Below the pieces are notes generated by a model. That model had not been told where the DNA came from, searched no databases, and was given only the letters and a program-made list of their open reading frames with translations. A stretch of DNA of 57,198 bases from Pandoraea sp. ASV26 (lineage in GTDB: Bacteria > Pseudomonadota > Gammaproteobacteria > Burkholderiales > Burkholderiaceae): positions 1 to 57,198 of the forward strand of contig NZ_JAELTP010000026.1 of assembly GCF_016428915.1 (NCBI RefSeq), read 5' to 3'. Position 1 is the stretch's first letter; each line of letters opens with the position of its first letter. Below, in pieces: positions 47,390 to 57,198 of this stretch. The translations under genes and the position numbers were made by a program.

Positions 47390-48196
47390 TCATTCCACCT
47401 TCATGCCCGTGAGTTCGGGTCTGCCGGGCGGATAGGACAACTTCAGATCGGTCAGCACCTGCACCAGCAACTCTGCCACCATCAGATTACGGTGGCGTTT
47501 CGAGTCGGAAGGCACGATATACCACGGCGCTTCTGGCGTCGAGGTGGCCGATAAAGCCGCTTCGTAGGCTTTTGTGTATTGCGGCCAGAAGGTGCGTTCC
47601 TTGAGGTCGCTCAGATCGAATTTCCAGTGCTTGTCCGGATCGTCGATGCGCTCCTGTAAGCGCTTGCGCTGCTCCTGCGCCGAAATATGGAGGAAGCACT
47701 TGATGATGTGCGTGTTGTTGTCCGCGAGCAGGTGTTCAAAGTTGTTGATGTGCGTGTAGCGGCGCTTGCACTCGTCGGCGTCGATCCAGTCGTGCACGCG
47801 TGTGATGAGCACGTCTTCGTAATGGCTGCGATTGAAGATCACCAGTTCGCCCGCGGCCGGCACCACGCTATGCACGCGCCACAGGAAGTCATGCGCCAGT
47901 TCCGTGGGCGTGGGCGACTTGAAGTTGGCGACGCGAATGCCGAGCGGATCGACATTCTGGAACACCGCGCGAATAGTGCCGTCCTTGCCGCTGGTGTCCA
48001 TGCCTTGCAGCACGAGCAGCACGCGGTGCTTGCGGTTGGCGTGCAGAAGGGTCTGCAAGTCGTCGAGCTTGAGCGCCAGTTCGGCCATGCGCGCCTTGTC
48101 GTCGTCTTTGCTCTCGCCCAGGAATGGCCGCTCGGCCGGATCGTAGTCCGACAGGTCGAGCGTCTTGCCGAGCGGTACACGGTATTTCTCGAACAT
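47390..48196 (-). CDS. ppk2: Polyphosphate kinase 2 family enzyme (class III-like)
   Basis: 268-residue single-domain kinase that uses polyphosphate to phosphorylate nucleotides. Walker A QGMDTSGKDGT (about residue 63), lid-module arginines, and Walker B FNRSHYEDVL are intact. The FKSPTPTELAHDFLWRVH stretch resembles class III enzymes, which phosphorylate both AMP and ADP. The substrate preference is inferred. The start at 48196 (MFEKYRVPLG) has GAGGAG about 8 bases upstream. Confidence 0.88.
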   Translation of the reverse strand: MFEKYRVPLGKTLDLSDYDPAERPFLGESKDDDKARMAELALKLDDLQTLLHANRKHRVLLVLQGMDTSGKDGTIRAVFQNVDPLGIRVANFKSPTPTELAHDFLWRVHSVVPAAGELVIFNRSHYEDVLITRVHDWIDADECKRRYTHINNFEHLLADNNTHIIKCFLHISAQEQRKRLQERIDDPDKHWKFDLSDLKERTFWPQYTKAYEAALSATSTPEAPWYIVPSDSKRHRNLMVAELLVQVLTDLKLSYPPGRPELTGMKVE

Positions 48197-48376
48197 CGCC
48201 AACTCCTCGTGACAGGCTATCCGGGAGTATCGCGCAATTTGCGGGGCGGGCAAAAAAAGCCGGCATAAGCGAATCGCCCGGCGTAATAAGAAAGACGGGC
48301 AAGACGCCCGATAAAGACAGCCAATAAGGAGGGCTAATCAACACAGCCAAGACAGACGGCCCCGCGCGCGGACAAA

Positions 48377-48416
48377 ACAAAAAGCGCGGCCCCGAACCGG
48401 CGACCGCGCTTTTTGT
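48377..48416 (-). terminator. Terminator after gatB
   Basis: ACAAAAAGCGCGG pairs with CCGCGCTTTTTGT, a 13-bp stem with A/T runs at its base. On the minus strand it lies about 93 bases beyond gatB; it could act both ways. Confidence 0.85.
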
Positions 48417-48460
48417 TTGATGCGTTTGATGCGTTTGATGCGTTTATTGCGTTTGATGCC
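48416..48460. repeat. 9-bp tandem repeat (TTTGATGCG, five copies)
   Basis: Three perfect units are followed by TTTATTGCG and TTTGATGCC, directly abutting the gatB terminator. Because the unit is 9 bases, a plus-strand frame reads repeating Phe-Asp-Ala, but no gene support exists for it. Confidence 0.85.
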
Positions 48461-48508
48461 TGGCTTGACGCCATGCGTGCGCCGCGAAGGCGGCAGCGTC
48501 AGCCCTCG

Positions 48509-49981
48509 TCAGGCACCGAGCTTCTTCTTGAGCAACTCGTTGACCTGGGCCGGGTTGGCCTTGCCCTTGGTGGCCTTCATCGCCTGACCGACCAGCGCGT
48601 TGAACGCCTTCTCCTTGCCCGCGCGGAATTCCTCGACGGACTTGGCGTTGGCCGCCAGCACCTCGTCGATGATCTTCTCGATCGCCCCGGTGTCCGTGAT
48701 CTGCTTAAGCCCCTTCGCCTCGATGATGCGATCGGCTGCGCCGTCGTCGGCGGCACGCTCTTCCCACATCAACTGGAAGACTTCCTTCGCAATCTTGTTA
48801 GAGATCGTGTTGTCGGCGATCCGGGCAAGCAAGCCTGCCAACTGAGCGCTCGACACCGGACTGTCGGCAATGCCGATGTCCTCGCGATTGAGCAGCGACG
48901 ACAGTTCGCCCATGATCCAGTTGGCCGCCGGCTTGGCGTTTGCCTTGCCTGCCTTCGCGACCACGGCCTCGAAGTACGCAGCCTGAGCTTTCGACTGGGT
49001 GAGCACGGCAGCGTCGTAGTCGGACAGGCCGTACGACTCGACGAAACGCGCCTGCATGCCGGCGGGCAGTTCAGGCAGCCCGGCGCGTACGCGTTCGACC
49101 CATTCGCTGTCGATCACGAGCGGCATCAGATCCGGGTCCGGGAAGTAGCGGTAGTCGTGCGCGTCTTCCTTGCTGCGCATCGAGCGCGTTTCCTTCTTGT
49201 CCGGATCGTACAGACGCGTTTCCTGCACCACCGTGCCGCCGTCTTCGATCAGTTCGATCTGACGGCGCACTTCGTACTGAATCGCCTCTTCGAGGAAGCG
49301 GAACGAGTTCAGGTTCTTGATCTCGGCGCGCGTGCCGAATTCCTTCTGGCCGACCGGACGCACGGACACGTTGGCGTCGCAACGGAACGAGCCTTCCTGC
49401 ATGTTGCCGTCGCAAATGCCGAGCCACACCACCAGCCCGTGCAGCGCCTTCGCGTACGCCACGGCCTCGGCCGCACTGCGCATGTCGGGCTCGGTCACGA
49501 TCTCGAGCAGCGGCGTGCCGGCGCGGTTCAGGTCGATGCCGGTCATGCCGGCGAAGTCTTCGTGCAGCGACTTGCCGGCGTCTTCCTCGAGGTGGGCGCG
49601 CGTGAGCGTGACGACCTTTTCATACGCTTGACGGCCGGTGCGGGCATCGGCTTCGACCTGAATCTTCAGCGAGCCGCCCTGCACCACCGGAATTTCGTAC
49701 TGGCTGATCTGGTAGCCCTTGGGCAGATCGGGGTAGAAGTAATTCTTGCGCGCGAAGATGCTGCGCGGCGCAATCGTCGCCCCGATCGCCAGCCCGAATT
49801 CGATCGCGCGCTCGACGGCGCCGCGATTGAGCACCGGCAACACGCCCGGCAGCGCCAGATCCACGGGACAGGCCTGCGTGTTGGGGGCCGCGCCGAACTG
49901 CGTCGATGCGCCCGAGAAAATCTTGGAAGCGGTGGAGAGCTGTGTGTGCGTCTCCAGACCAATAACAACTTCCCATTGCAT
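48509..49981 (-). CDS. gatB: Asp-tRNA(Asn)/Glu-tRNA(Gln) amidotransferase subunit B
   Basis: 490-residue subunit that phosphorylates and transamidates the misacylated Glu- or Asp-tRNA, using ammonia from GatA. The N terminus [17 protein letters not shown] is the family signature; [17 protein letters not shown] and [10 protein letters not shown] follow. The C-terminal YqeY-like tail domain (about residues 340-490) binds tRNA. The ATG at 49981 has AGGGTG about 9 bases upstream; an in-frame GTG at 49990 is the alternative. It follows a lipoprotein gene rather than gatA directly. Confidence 0.95.
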   Translation of the reverse strand: MQWEVVIGLETHTQLSTASKIFSGASTQFGAAPNTQACPVDLALPGVLPVLNRGAVERAIEFGLAIGATIAPRSIFARKNYFYPDLPKGYQISQYEIPVVQGGSLKIQVEADARTGRQAYEKVVTLTRAHLEEDAGKSLHEDFAGMTGIDLNRAGTPLLEIVTEPDMRSAAEAVAYAKALHGLVVWLGICDGNMQEGSFRCDANVSVRPVGQKEFGTRAEIKNLNSFRFLEEAIQYEVRRQIELIEDGGTVVQETRLYDPDKKETRSMRSKEDAHDYRYFPDPDLMPLVIDSEWVERVRAGLPELPAGMQARFVESYGLSDYDAAVLTQSKAQAAYFEAVVAKAGKANAKPAANWIMGELSSLLNREDIGIADSPVSSAQLAGLLARIADNTISNKIAKEVFQLMWEERAADDGAADRIIEAKGLKQITDTGAIEKIIDEVLAANAKSVEEFRAGKEKAFNALVGQAMKATKGKANPAQVNELLKKKLGA

Positions 49982-50117
49982 AAGGTTCACCCTGTCTCAA
50001 CTTGTCGGCAGAGCGCATTTGCCCTGCCTTGCCGCCGGTCGTCCCCGCTGCGGTGACGCTCCGGCCTGTTCCTGTATTCCGGCCCTGTCGGCCCTGCCCG
50101 TTCGCCTCGGCCGGCGG

Positions 50118-50612
50118 TTATCTGCGAGTATCCGCCGCGCAAATGCCGGAGCTCGGATCGAAACTCACCGGCCACGCGTTCTCGTAAATGCCCGGCGTGC
50201 AATACGCCTCGCAGTTCGCATGCCCGATGGTCACGTTGCCCGGGTCTTGCCAGATGAGCAGCTTGCAACTTCCGCTGTTCGCACGCAGTTCGATGCTCGG
50301 ACGCCACTGCGTCTGGTGGAAATCCGCCAGATTGAAGTGGCAACTCCCGCGCTGACCGACCCACAAACGCCAGTCGAGCGACTGCACCTGATTGGCCGAC
50401 ACCTTGAGCGTCGCCTGTTCGCGAAAACCGTCTTCATCGGTCTGCGAGCAATAGCCCGACAGATTGATTTCGCGGTACGCGATCGGTGTCGGCCGCCCGA
50501 ACGGCAGGCTGCACGACGCGAGCGTCAGCACCATGCCGGCGAGCACCAGCCCCCTGGCGCCCAGCGCCAGCGCAGCCGCGCGCGGGCCAGCGGGCAAGAG
50601 CGACGTCACCAT
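50118..50612 (-). CDS. Hypothetical cysteine-rich lipoprotein within the gat operon
   Basis: 164-residue putative lipoprotein; I recognise no family. A hydrophobic signal (ALALGARGLVLAGMVLTLASC) ends in a lipobox-like LASC-S. The mature part has six further cysteines (GYCSQ, GSCHF, SCKLL, NCEAYC, GICAA), suggesting disulfides in the periplasm. Start is ATG 50612, or GTG 50627, which lies just past the gatA stop and has GGGTGT upstream. It sits between gatA and gatB on the same strand, so it is probably cotranscribed. A functional link to tRNA amidation is unlikely. Confidence 0.65.
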   Translation of the reverse strand: MVTSLLPAGPRAAALALGARGLVLAGMVLTLASCSLPFGRPTPIAYREINLSGYCSQTDEDGFREQATLKVSANQVQSLDWRLWVGQRGSCHFNLADFHQTQWRPSIELRANSGSCKLLIWQDPGNVTIGHANCEAYCTPGIYENAWPVSFDPSSGICAADTRR

Positions 50613-50629
50613 GCGCGGGCGGCTCACGA

Positions 50630-52120
50630 TCAGACACCCGCCGGCGCGCGCTTGTGCCAGTCGGTCGCGCGCTGGAACGCGTCGGCCACTTGCAGCAGGC
50701 GAGCTTCGTCGAAGTAATTGCCGATCAGTTGCAGGCCGACCGGACGCGCTTCGCGCCCCGTGCCGACCGGCAGGCTCATGCCCGGCAGTCCGGCCAGACT
50801 GACCGACAGCGTATAGATATCCGCCAGATACATCTGCACCGGATCGGCGCTCTTCTCGCCGAGGTTCCACGCGACCGACGGCGACACCGGCCCCATGATG
50901 ACGTCGCACTGGGCAAACGCATTCTGGAAGTCCTGCGCGATCAGGCGGCGAATCTTCTGCGCCTGAAGGTAATAGGCGTCGTAGTAGCCGTGCGAGAGCA
51001 CGTACGTGCCCACGAGAATGCGGCGCTTGACCTCGGTGCCGAAGCCTTCGGCACGCGACTTCTTGTACATGTCGAGCAGATCGCGGTACTCGGCCGCGCG
51101 GTGGCCGTAGCGCACACCGTCGAAACGCGACAGGTTCGACGAGGCTTCGGCCGGGGCCAGCACGTAGTACACCGGGATCGACAGTTCCGTCTTCGGCAGC
51201 GACACCGGCACACGCACGGCGCCGAGATTCTCGAACTCGCGCAAGGCATTGTCGATCGCTTCGCGCACGTCGGCGTCGAGCCCCTCACCGAAGTACTCGG
51301 CAGGCAGACCGATGCGCAGACCGGCCAGCGGCTTGTCCGCCGTGGCGCCATCGAGCGGCTTGCCAATACCGCGCGCGAAGTCTTCGTCCGCACGCTCCAG
51401 GCTGGTCGAGTCGCGGGCATCGAAGCCCGCCATACCGTTGAGCAGCCACGCACAATCCGCCGCGCTGTGACCGAACGGGCCGCCCTGATCGAGCGACGAC
51501 GCAAACGCGATCATGCCGTAGCGCGATACGCGGCCGTACGTCGGCTTGATGCCGGTCACGCCGCAGAAGGCCGCCGGCTGACGGATCGAGCCGCCGGTGT
51601 CGGTGCCGGTGGCGGCCGGCGCGAGACGCGCAGCCACGGCCGCGGCCGAACCGCCCGACGAACCGCCGGGCACGGCACGCTTGTCCCACGGGTTCCTGAC
51701 CGGGCCGTAGTACGAATTCTCGTTCGACGAGCCCATCGCGAACTCGTCCATATTGGTCTTGCCCAGCGTGACCATGCCGGCATCTGCCAGACGCTCGACC
51801 ACGGCCGCGTCATACGGGCTCACGTAGTTCTCGAGCATGCGCGAGCCGGCCGTGCTGCGCCAGCCGCGCGTGACGAACACGTCCTTGTGTGCGACGGGAA
51901 TGCCCAGCAGCGGCCGGTTCGCGCCATCGCCTGCCGCAATGCGGGCGTCGGCGGCACGGGCCTGCGCGAGACTCGCCTCGGCATCGACGTGCACGAAAGC
52001 GTTCAGATCGGCGGAGTCGGCAATGCGGTCCAGATAGTGCTGCGTCAGCTCGACGCTCGAGACGCGCTTGGCGTCGAGCGCAGCGCGCAAATCCTGCAAA
52101 TGAATCAGATCTTGTTCCAT
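50630..52120 (-). CDS. gatA: Asp-tRNA(Asn)/Glu-tRNA(Gln) amidotransferase subunit A
   Basis: 496-residue amidase-signature enzyme releasing ammonia from glutamine for GatB. The catalytic triad is visible: Lys in PVAHKDVF (about residue 75), the cis-Ser in [11 protein letters not shown] and the nucleophile Ser in [16 protein letters not shown]. The start at 52120 ([12 protein letters not shown]) matches relatives; the frame runs to 52300 upstream without similarity. Lies 112 bases after gatC. Confidence 0.96.
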   Translation of the reverse strand: MEQDLIHLQDLRAALDAKRVSSVELTQHYLDRIADSADLNAFVHVDAEASLAQARAADARIAAGDGANRPLLGIPVAHKDVFVTRGWRSTAGSRMLENYVSPYDAAVVERLADAGMVTLGKTNMDEFAMGSSNENSYYGPVRNPWDKRAVPGGSSGGSAAAVAARLAPAATGTDTGGSIRQPAAFCGVTGIKPTYGRVSRYGMIAFASSLDQGGPFGHSAADCAWLLNGMAGFDARDSTSLERADEDFARGIGKPLDGATADKPLAGLRIGLPAEYFGEGLDADVREAIDNALREFENLGAVRVPVSLPKTELSIPVYYVLAPAEASSNLSRFDGVRYGHRAAEYRDLLDMYKKSRAEGFGTEVKRRILVGTYVLSHGYYDAYYLQAQKIRRLIAQDFQNAFAQCDVIMGPVSPSVAWNLGEKSADPVQMYLADIYTLSVSLAGLPGMSLPVGTGREARPVGLQLIGNYFDEARLLQVADAFQRATDWHKRAPAGV

Positions 52121-52232
52121 GGTGGCTGCTGTGTAGCGCGTGAGGGAATGAGGTGCGCCGATGGCGCGCGGTAACACGTTGCGCGAGCGTCGGTCAGGCC
52201 GGACAGGCCACGCGCGACGCAACGCACCGGAC

Positions 52233-52532
52233 TCACTCGATGACCTTCGGCACCAGATAGAGGCCGTCCTGCACGGCGGGGGCCGGACGCTGATTGGCAT
52301 CGCGGTCGACCTGTTCCGTCACGGCATCGGTACGCAAGCGCTGAGCGACTGCCTGAATTTGCTCGATCGGATGCGCAAGCGGGGCAACGCCGTTCGTATC
52401 GACCGACTGCATCTGCTCGACGAGCGCGAAGAAGCCGTTCAGCTCCTTTTCCATGTGAGCCGCCTCGTCATCGGCCAGCTCGAGACGCGCGAGATGAGCG
52501 ATGCGTTTGACGTCTGAGAGATTCAAAGCCAT
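52233..52532 (-). CDS. gatC: Asp-tRNA(Asn)/Glu-tRNA(Gln) amidotransferase subunit C
   Basis: 99-residue belt subunit that wraps GatA and Gat[20 protein letters not shown] is the family N terminus, followed by the helical [20 protein letters not shown] and the [12 protein letters not shown] segment. The start at 52532 gives this standard form. First gene of gatC-gatA-lipoprotein-gatB, divergent from mreB. Confidence 0.93.
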   Translation of the reverse strand: MALNLSDVKRIAHLARLELADDEAAHMEKELNGFFALVEQMQSVDTNGVAPLAHPIEQIQAVAQRLRTDAVTEQVDRDANQRPAPAVQDGLYLVPKVIE

Positions 52533-54126
<1,594 letters not shown>

Positions 54127-54310
54127 GCCGACGTGCGTGGTTCGTCGTCCGGCGCGGTGGGGCAACCCCTTCCACACCTCGCCAGGCACGACCGGCCACG
54201 CAGCAAGACCACGCGCACGGAGCCTGTCGTCATGCCACTCCGTCGCGCCCGACTGACACTACCCGCGCACCGCAGCGATTCGCTGCGCGTGCTCCCCTGA
54301 AGGGCCCACC

Positions 54311-55279
54311 ATGCAGTACAGTCCGCCGCCACTGTTCAAACAGGGACCGTCGGCGTTGGCCCGGCTAATCTGTTTCGTCGCGCTCGCCATCGGCCTGCTC
54401 GTGGTCGACTCGCACTACAACACGCTGGAACGGGTTCGGGCCGTTGCCGGCACCGCGCTCTACCCGGTGCAACGCATGATGCTGTTGCCGCGCGACGCCA
54501 TTCTCGGGGTGGCGAGCTTCTTCTCGACCGAATCGCAACTCACGGGCGAGAACCGCACGCTGCGCGAGCAAAACCTGGAACTCTCCGTACAGGCCCAGCG
54601 CAATAACCAGTTGGTGGCCGAGAACGAGCACCTGCGCCAGATGCTCGCGCTGCGAGCGCGCCTGCCGGTGCCGAGCATTCCCGCTGAAATCGAATACGAC
54701 ACCCGCGACCCGTTCACGCAGCGCGTGGTCATCGATCGCGGCACGAGGCACGGCGTGAAGCTCGGTGCGCCAGTCGTCACGGAACAGGGCCTGCTGGGCC
54801 AGGTCTCACGGGTATTCCTGCTGCAAAGCGAGGTCACGTTGCTCACCGACAAGGAACAGGCCGTGCCCGTGCAAGTCACCCGCAGCGGTGTGCACAGCGT
54901 GATCTACGGCGGGCTGCGCGGCGACGTGCTAGACCTGCGCTTCATCCCGCTGTCGGCCGACGTCAAGGTGGGCGACGAAATCGCCACCAGCGGTCTGGAC
55001 GGCATCTACCCCGCCGGCCTGCCCGTGGCCCGTATTACCAAGGTCGACCGCGTCTCGGACACCGCGTTCGCGCGCATTCTGTGTCAGCCGGTGGCCAATC
55101 TGCGCAGCCAGCGTCAGGTGCTGGTGCTGCAATACACCACGCCGCTCGCCCTGCATCCGGATGCCGCCGCCGATCTCGCGCGCGCCTCCGATCCGTCGGC
55201 AAGCGGGGAAAAGCCCAGCCAGAAGGGCGGCACGCGCGCCGACCCGAAGCGCGCACCGACCGTGCGCAAGGGCCATTAA
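54311..55279 (+). CDS. mreC: Rod shape-determining protein MreC
   Basis: 322-residue bitopic protein: one membrane segment (about residues 17-36), a coiled coil (about 65-110, ENRTLREQNLELSVQAQRNNQ) and the periplasmic double beta-barrel MreC domain (about 120-275). It joins MreB, MreD and PBP2. The tail is Lys/Pro/Ala-rich and probably disordered. Follows mreB after a 184-base gap with no other gene. Confidence 0.94.
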   Translation: MQYSPPPLFKQGPSALARLICFVALAIGLLVVDSHYNTLERVRAVAGTALYPVQRMMLLPRDAILGVASFFSTESQLTGENRTLREQNLELSVQAQRNNQLVAENEHLRQMLALRARLPVPSIPAEIEYDTRDPFTQRVVIDRGTRHGVKLGAPVVTEQGLLGQVSRVFLLQSEVTLLTDKEQAVPVQVTRSGVHSVIYGGLRGDVLDLRFIPLSADVKVGDEIATSGLDGIYPAGLPVARITKVDRVSDTAFARILCQPVANLRSQRQVLVLQYTTPLALHPDAAADLARASDPSASGEKPSQKGGTRADPKRAPTVRKGH

Positions 55280-55288
55280 GGAATCGAC

Positions 55289-55801
55289 ATGTCACGACCG
55301 CAATACATTCTGCTGCCGGTCAATCCGTACTTCATCGCGCTCAGTCTCGTGGTGGCGTTTCTGGTCAACCTGATGCCGTGGGGGCATGCCCCCGCCATGC
55401 CCGACTTCGTCGCGCTGGTGCTGATGTTCTGGAACATCCACCAGCCGCGCAAGGTCGGCATGGGCGTGGCGTTTCTCGTCGGCCTGCTCATGGACGTGCA
55501 CAACGCCGGCCTGCTCGGCGAGCATGCGCTTGCTTACACGCTGCTGTCGTACGGCGCGATCATGATTCACCGCCGCGTACTGTTCTTCACGTTGGCCGGT
55601 CAGGCGCTGACGGTTCTGCCGCTGCTGCTGCTCGCCCACGTGGTACCGTTCATCATTCGTCTGGCGACCGGCGCCGCATTTCCGGGCTGGTGGCCGCTCG
55701 CGGCGAGCTTCGTCGAAGCCTTGCTCTGGCCGGTCATCAGTGTCCTGCTGCTGGCACCACAGAAACGCGCCGTCGACCGCGACGACACGCGTCCGATCTG
55801 A
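55289..55801 (+). CDS. mreD: Rod shape-determining protein MreD
   Basis: 170-residue inner-membrane protein with five to six membrane segments, for example FIALSLVVAFLVNLMPW and ALTVLPLLLLAHVVPFII. N terminus with ILLPVNPYFI is typical. AAGGAA precedes the ATG by 6-7 bases; starts 9 bases after mreC. Confidence 0.9.
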   Translation: MSRPQYILLPVNPYFIALSLVVAFLVNLMPWGHAPAMPDFVALVLMFWNIHQPRKVGMGVAFLVGLLMDVHNAGLLGEHALAYTLLSYGAIMIHRRVLFFTLAGQALTVLPLLLLAHVVPFIIRLATGAAFPGWWPLAASFVEALLWPVISVLLLAPQKRAVDRDDTRPI

Positions 55802-55853
55802 TGGGCCCCTCGCCCGCACGATTGCACCACAGAGCCCCGCCCGCCCAGCCAGC

Positions 55854-57198
55854 ATGACCGAGTTCAAGAATCCCCAGCAACAACTCCAGACATTTCATCT
55901 GCGGGTGACGGCGGCTGCGCTTTTCGTGCTGATCTGCTTCAGCCTGCTCGCGGTGCGTTTCGTCTACCTGCAAGTCTTCCGTCACAGCCAGTACGCGCTG
56001 CAAGCCGACGAAAACCGCGTCTCGCTTGCGCCCATCGTGCCCAACCGGGGCGTGATCATGGACCGCAATGGCGTGGTGCTCGCACGCAACTACTCCGCCT
56101 ACACGCTGGAAATCACGCCATCGAAGATCGGCCGTCCGCTCGAGGACCTCATCACCGATCTGTCCGACGTGATCGAGATCACGCCGCGCGACCGGGCCCG
56201 CTTCAAGAAGCTCATGGACGACAGCAAGAGCTTCGAGAGCCTGCCGATCCGCACGCGGCTGACCGACGAGGAAGTGGCCCGCTTCACCGCGCAGCGTTTC
56301 CGCTTCCCCGGCGTCGACGTGCACGCCCGTCTGTTCCGTCAGTACCCGCTCGGCGAGACGGCCGCGCACGTGATCGGCTATATCGGCCGGATCTCGCAGC
56401 GCGATCGTCAGCGGATCGAGGCGATGAGTGACGAGAACGACAGCGACAGCGCCAAGTACGACATCCGCCGAGACGTCAACAACTACAAGGGCACCGATTA
56501 CATCGGCAAGATCGGTGTCGAGCAAAGCTACGAGACGCAGCTCCACGGCATCACCGGTTTCGAGGAAATCGAGGTGACCGCCGGTGGCCGTCCGGTGCGC
56601 ACGATCTCGCGCACCCCCGCCACGCCGGGCGACAACCTCGTGCTGTCCATCGACATCAAGCTCCAGCAAGTGGCCGAGCAAGCGTTCGCCGGACGCCGCG
56701 GCGCGGTCGTCGCCATCGAGCCGAAGACGGGCGACGTGCTCGCGTTCGTGTCGGCCCCGAGCTTTGATCCGAACATGTTCGTCGAAGGCATCGACCAGCA
56801 GAACTGGGACGCCCTGAACAACTCGCCCGACCGGCCGCTGCTCAACCGCCCGCTGCGCGGCACCTATCCGATCGGCTCGACGTACAAGCCCTTCATGGCG
56901 CTCGCGGCGCTCGAACTCGGCAAGCGCACGACCAATTGGGGCTTCCAGGACACGGGGTCGTTCACGCTGGGCAATCACACGTTCCGCAACGACGTTCGCA
57001 ACGGTCAGGGCTGGATCGACATGTACCGCTCGATCGTGGTGTCGAACGACACGTATTACTACATGCTCGCGCACGATCTCGGCGTGAACGCCATTCACGA
57101 CTTCATGGCGCCGCTCGGCTTCGGTCAGTTGACGGGCATCGACATCGAAGGCGAAGCGCGCGGCATTCTGCCGTCGACCGAATGGAAGCGTAAGGCCT
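55854..57198 (+). CDS. mrdA: Penicillin-binding protein 2 (3' end missing)
   Basis: First 448 codons of the elongation-specific transpeptidase that cross-links lateral-wall peptidoglycan with RodA. One membrane anchor (ALFVLICFSLLAVRFVYLQVF, about residues 22-42), pedestal domain with PNRGVIMDRNG and the KIGVEQSYE segment. The transpeptidase domain has the active-site SxxK in IGSTYKPF and the SxN motif in VSNDTYYY. The KTG motif lies beyond the window. Starts 52 bases after mreD. Confidence 0.94.
   Translation, partial: MTEFKNPQQQLQTFHLRVTAAALFVLICFSLLAVRFVYLQVFRHSQYALQADENRVSLAPIVPNRGVIMDRNGVVLARNYSAYTLEITPSKIGRPLEDLITDLSDVIEITPRDRARFKKLMDDSKSFESLPIRTRLTDEEVARFTAQRFRFPGVDVHARLFRQYPLGETAAHVIGYIGRISQRDRQRIEAMSDENDSDSAKYDIRRDVNNYKGTDYIGKIGVEQSYETQLHGITGFEEIEVTAGGRPVRTISRTPATPGDNLVLSIDIKLQQVAEQAFAGRRGAVVAIEPKTGDVLAFVSAPSFDPNMFVEGIDQQNWDALNNSPDRPLLNRPLRGTYPIGSTYKPFMALAALELGKRTTNWGFQDTGSFTLGNHTFRNDVRNGQGWIDMYRSIVVSNDTYYYMLAHDLGVNAIHDFMAPLGFGQLTGIDIEGEARGILPSTEWKRKA

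Noticed and set aside
48413..50056. Plus-strand frame starting in the 9-bp repeat (repeating Phe-Asp-Ala)
   Set aside because: It lies opposite gatB, and the repeat lies after a terminator; no ribosome site or family match.

Overview
The window is a GC-rich chromosomal segment from a beta-proteobacterium of the order Burkholderiales, most likely a Burkholderiaceae genus such as Pandoraea or a close relative. The genus is a guess from gene order and protein style. The support is the conserved blocks hslVU, dksA/cobW-type GTPase/zur, xerC-DUF484-dapF-lpxL/metK and gatCAB/mreBCD-mrdA. Both ends cut genes: vanA lacks its 5' end and mrdA its 3' end. I saw no tRNA, rRNA, CRISPR, prophage or insertion sequence.

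Region 1 (1-7.6 kb) is aromatic catabolism: vanAB (vanillate O-demethylase) runs towards a minus-strand run of benzoylformate decarboxylase, a vanillin/benzaldehyde-type aldehyde dehydrogenase and an MHS-family transporter. A divergent LysR regulator is separated from them by a clear T-N11-A inverted repeat. Together they could take a methoxylated benzoylformate through vanillin and vanillate to protocatechuate.

Region 2 (7.6-15 kb) holds a DUF71-type ATPase, argB, a small CWC cysteine-rich protein, a periplasmic copper chaperone (PCuAC) divergent from a RegB/RegA redox two-component pair, and hslVU.

Region 3 (15-21 kb) looks like a zinc-starvation locus: a ZnuD-like TonB receptor, a small His-rich membrane protein, a DksA with a degenerate zinc finger, a His-rich COG0523 GTPase and a Zur-type Fur protein, all on the minus strand. 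Two copies of the same 15-bp palindrome (TGCAAC-N3-GTTGCA) lie upstream of zur and of the His-rich protein/receptor pair.

Region 4 (21-28.5 kb) is housekeeping: an EamA transporter, rlmI, xerC, a DUF484 protein, dapF, lpxL and metK. Region 5 (28.6-33.9 kb) has a coniferyl-aldehyde-type dehydrogenase, a 10-bp tandem repeat array, aidB and a GMC oxidoreductase.

Region 6 (33.8-42.4 kb) is an eight-gene type IVb pilus operon of R64/TCP style (pilin, TcpQ-like protein, secretin, PilO2, PilP, ATPase, platform protein, prepilin peptidase). Region 7 (42.9-48.2 kb) has an MdtABC-type RND pump and its adaptor, and a PPK2 polyphosphate kinase. Region 8 (48.5-57.2 kb) is gatC-gatA-lipoprotein-gatB, divergent from mreB-mreC-mreD-mrdA for cell shape.
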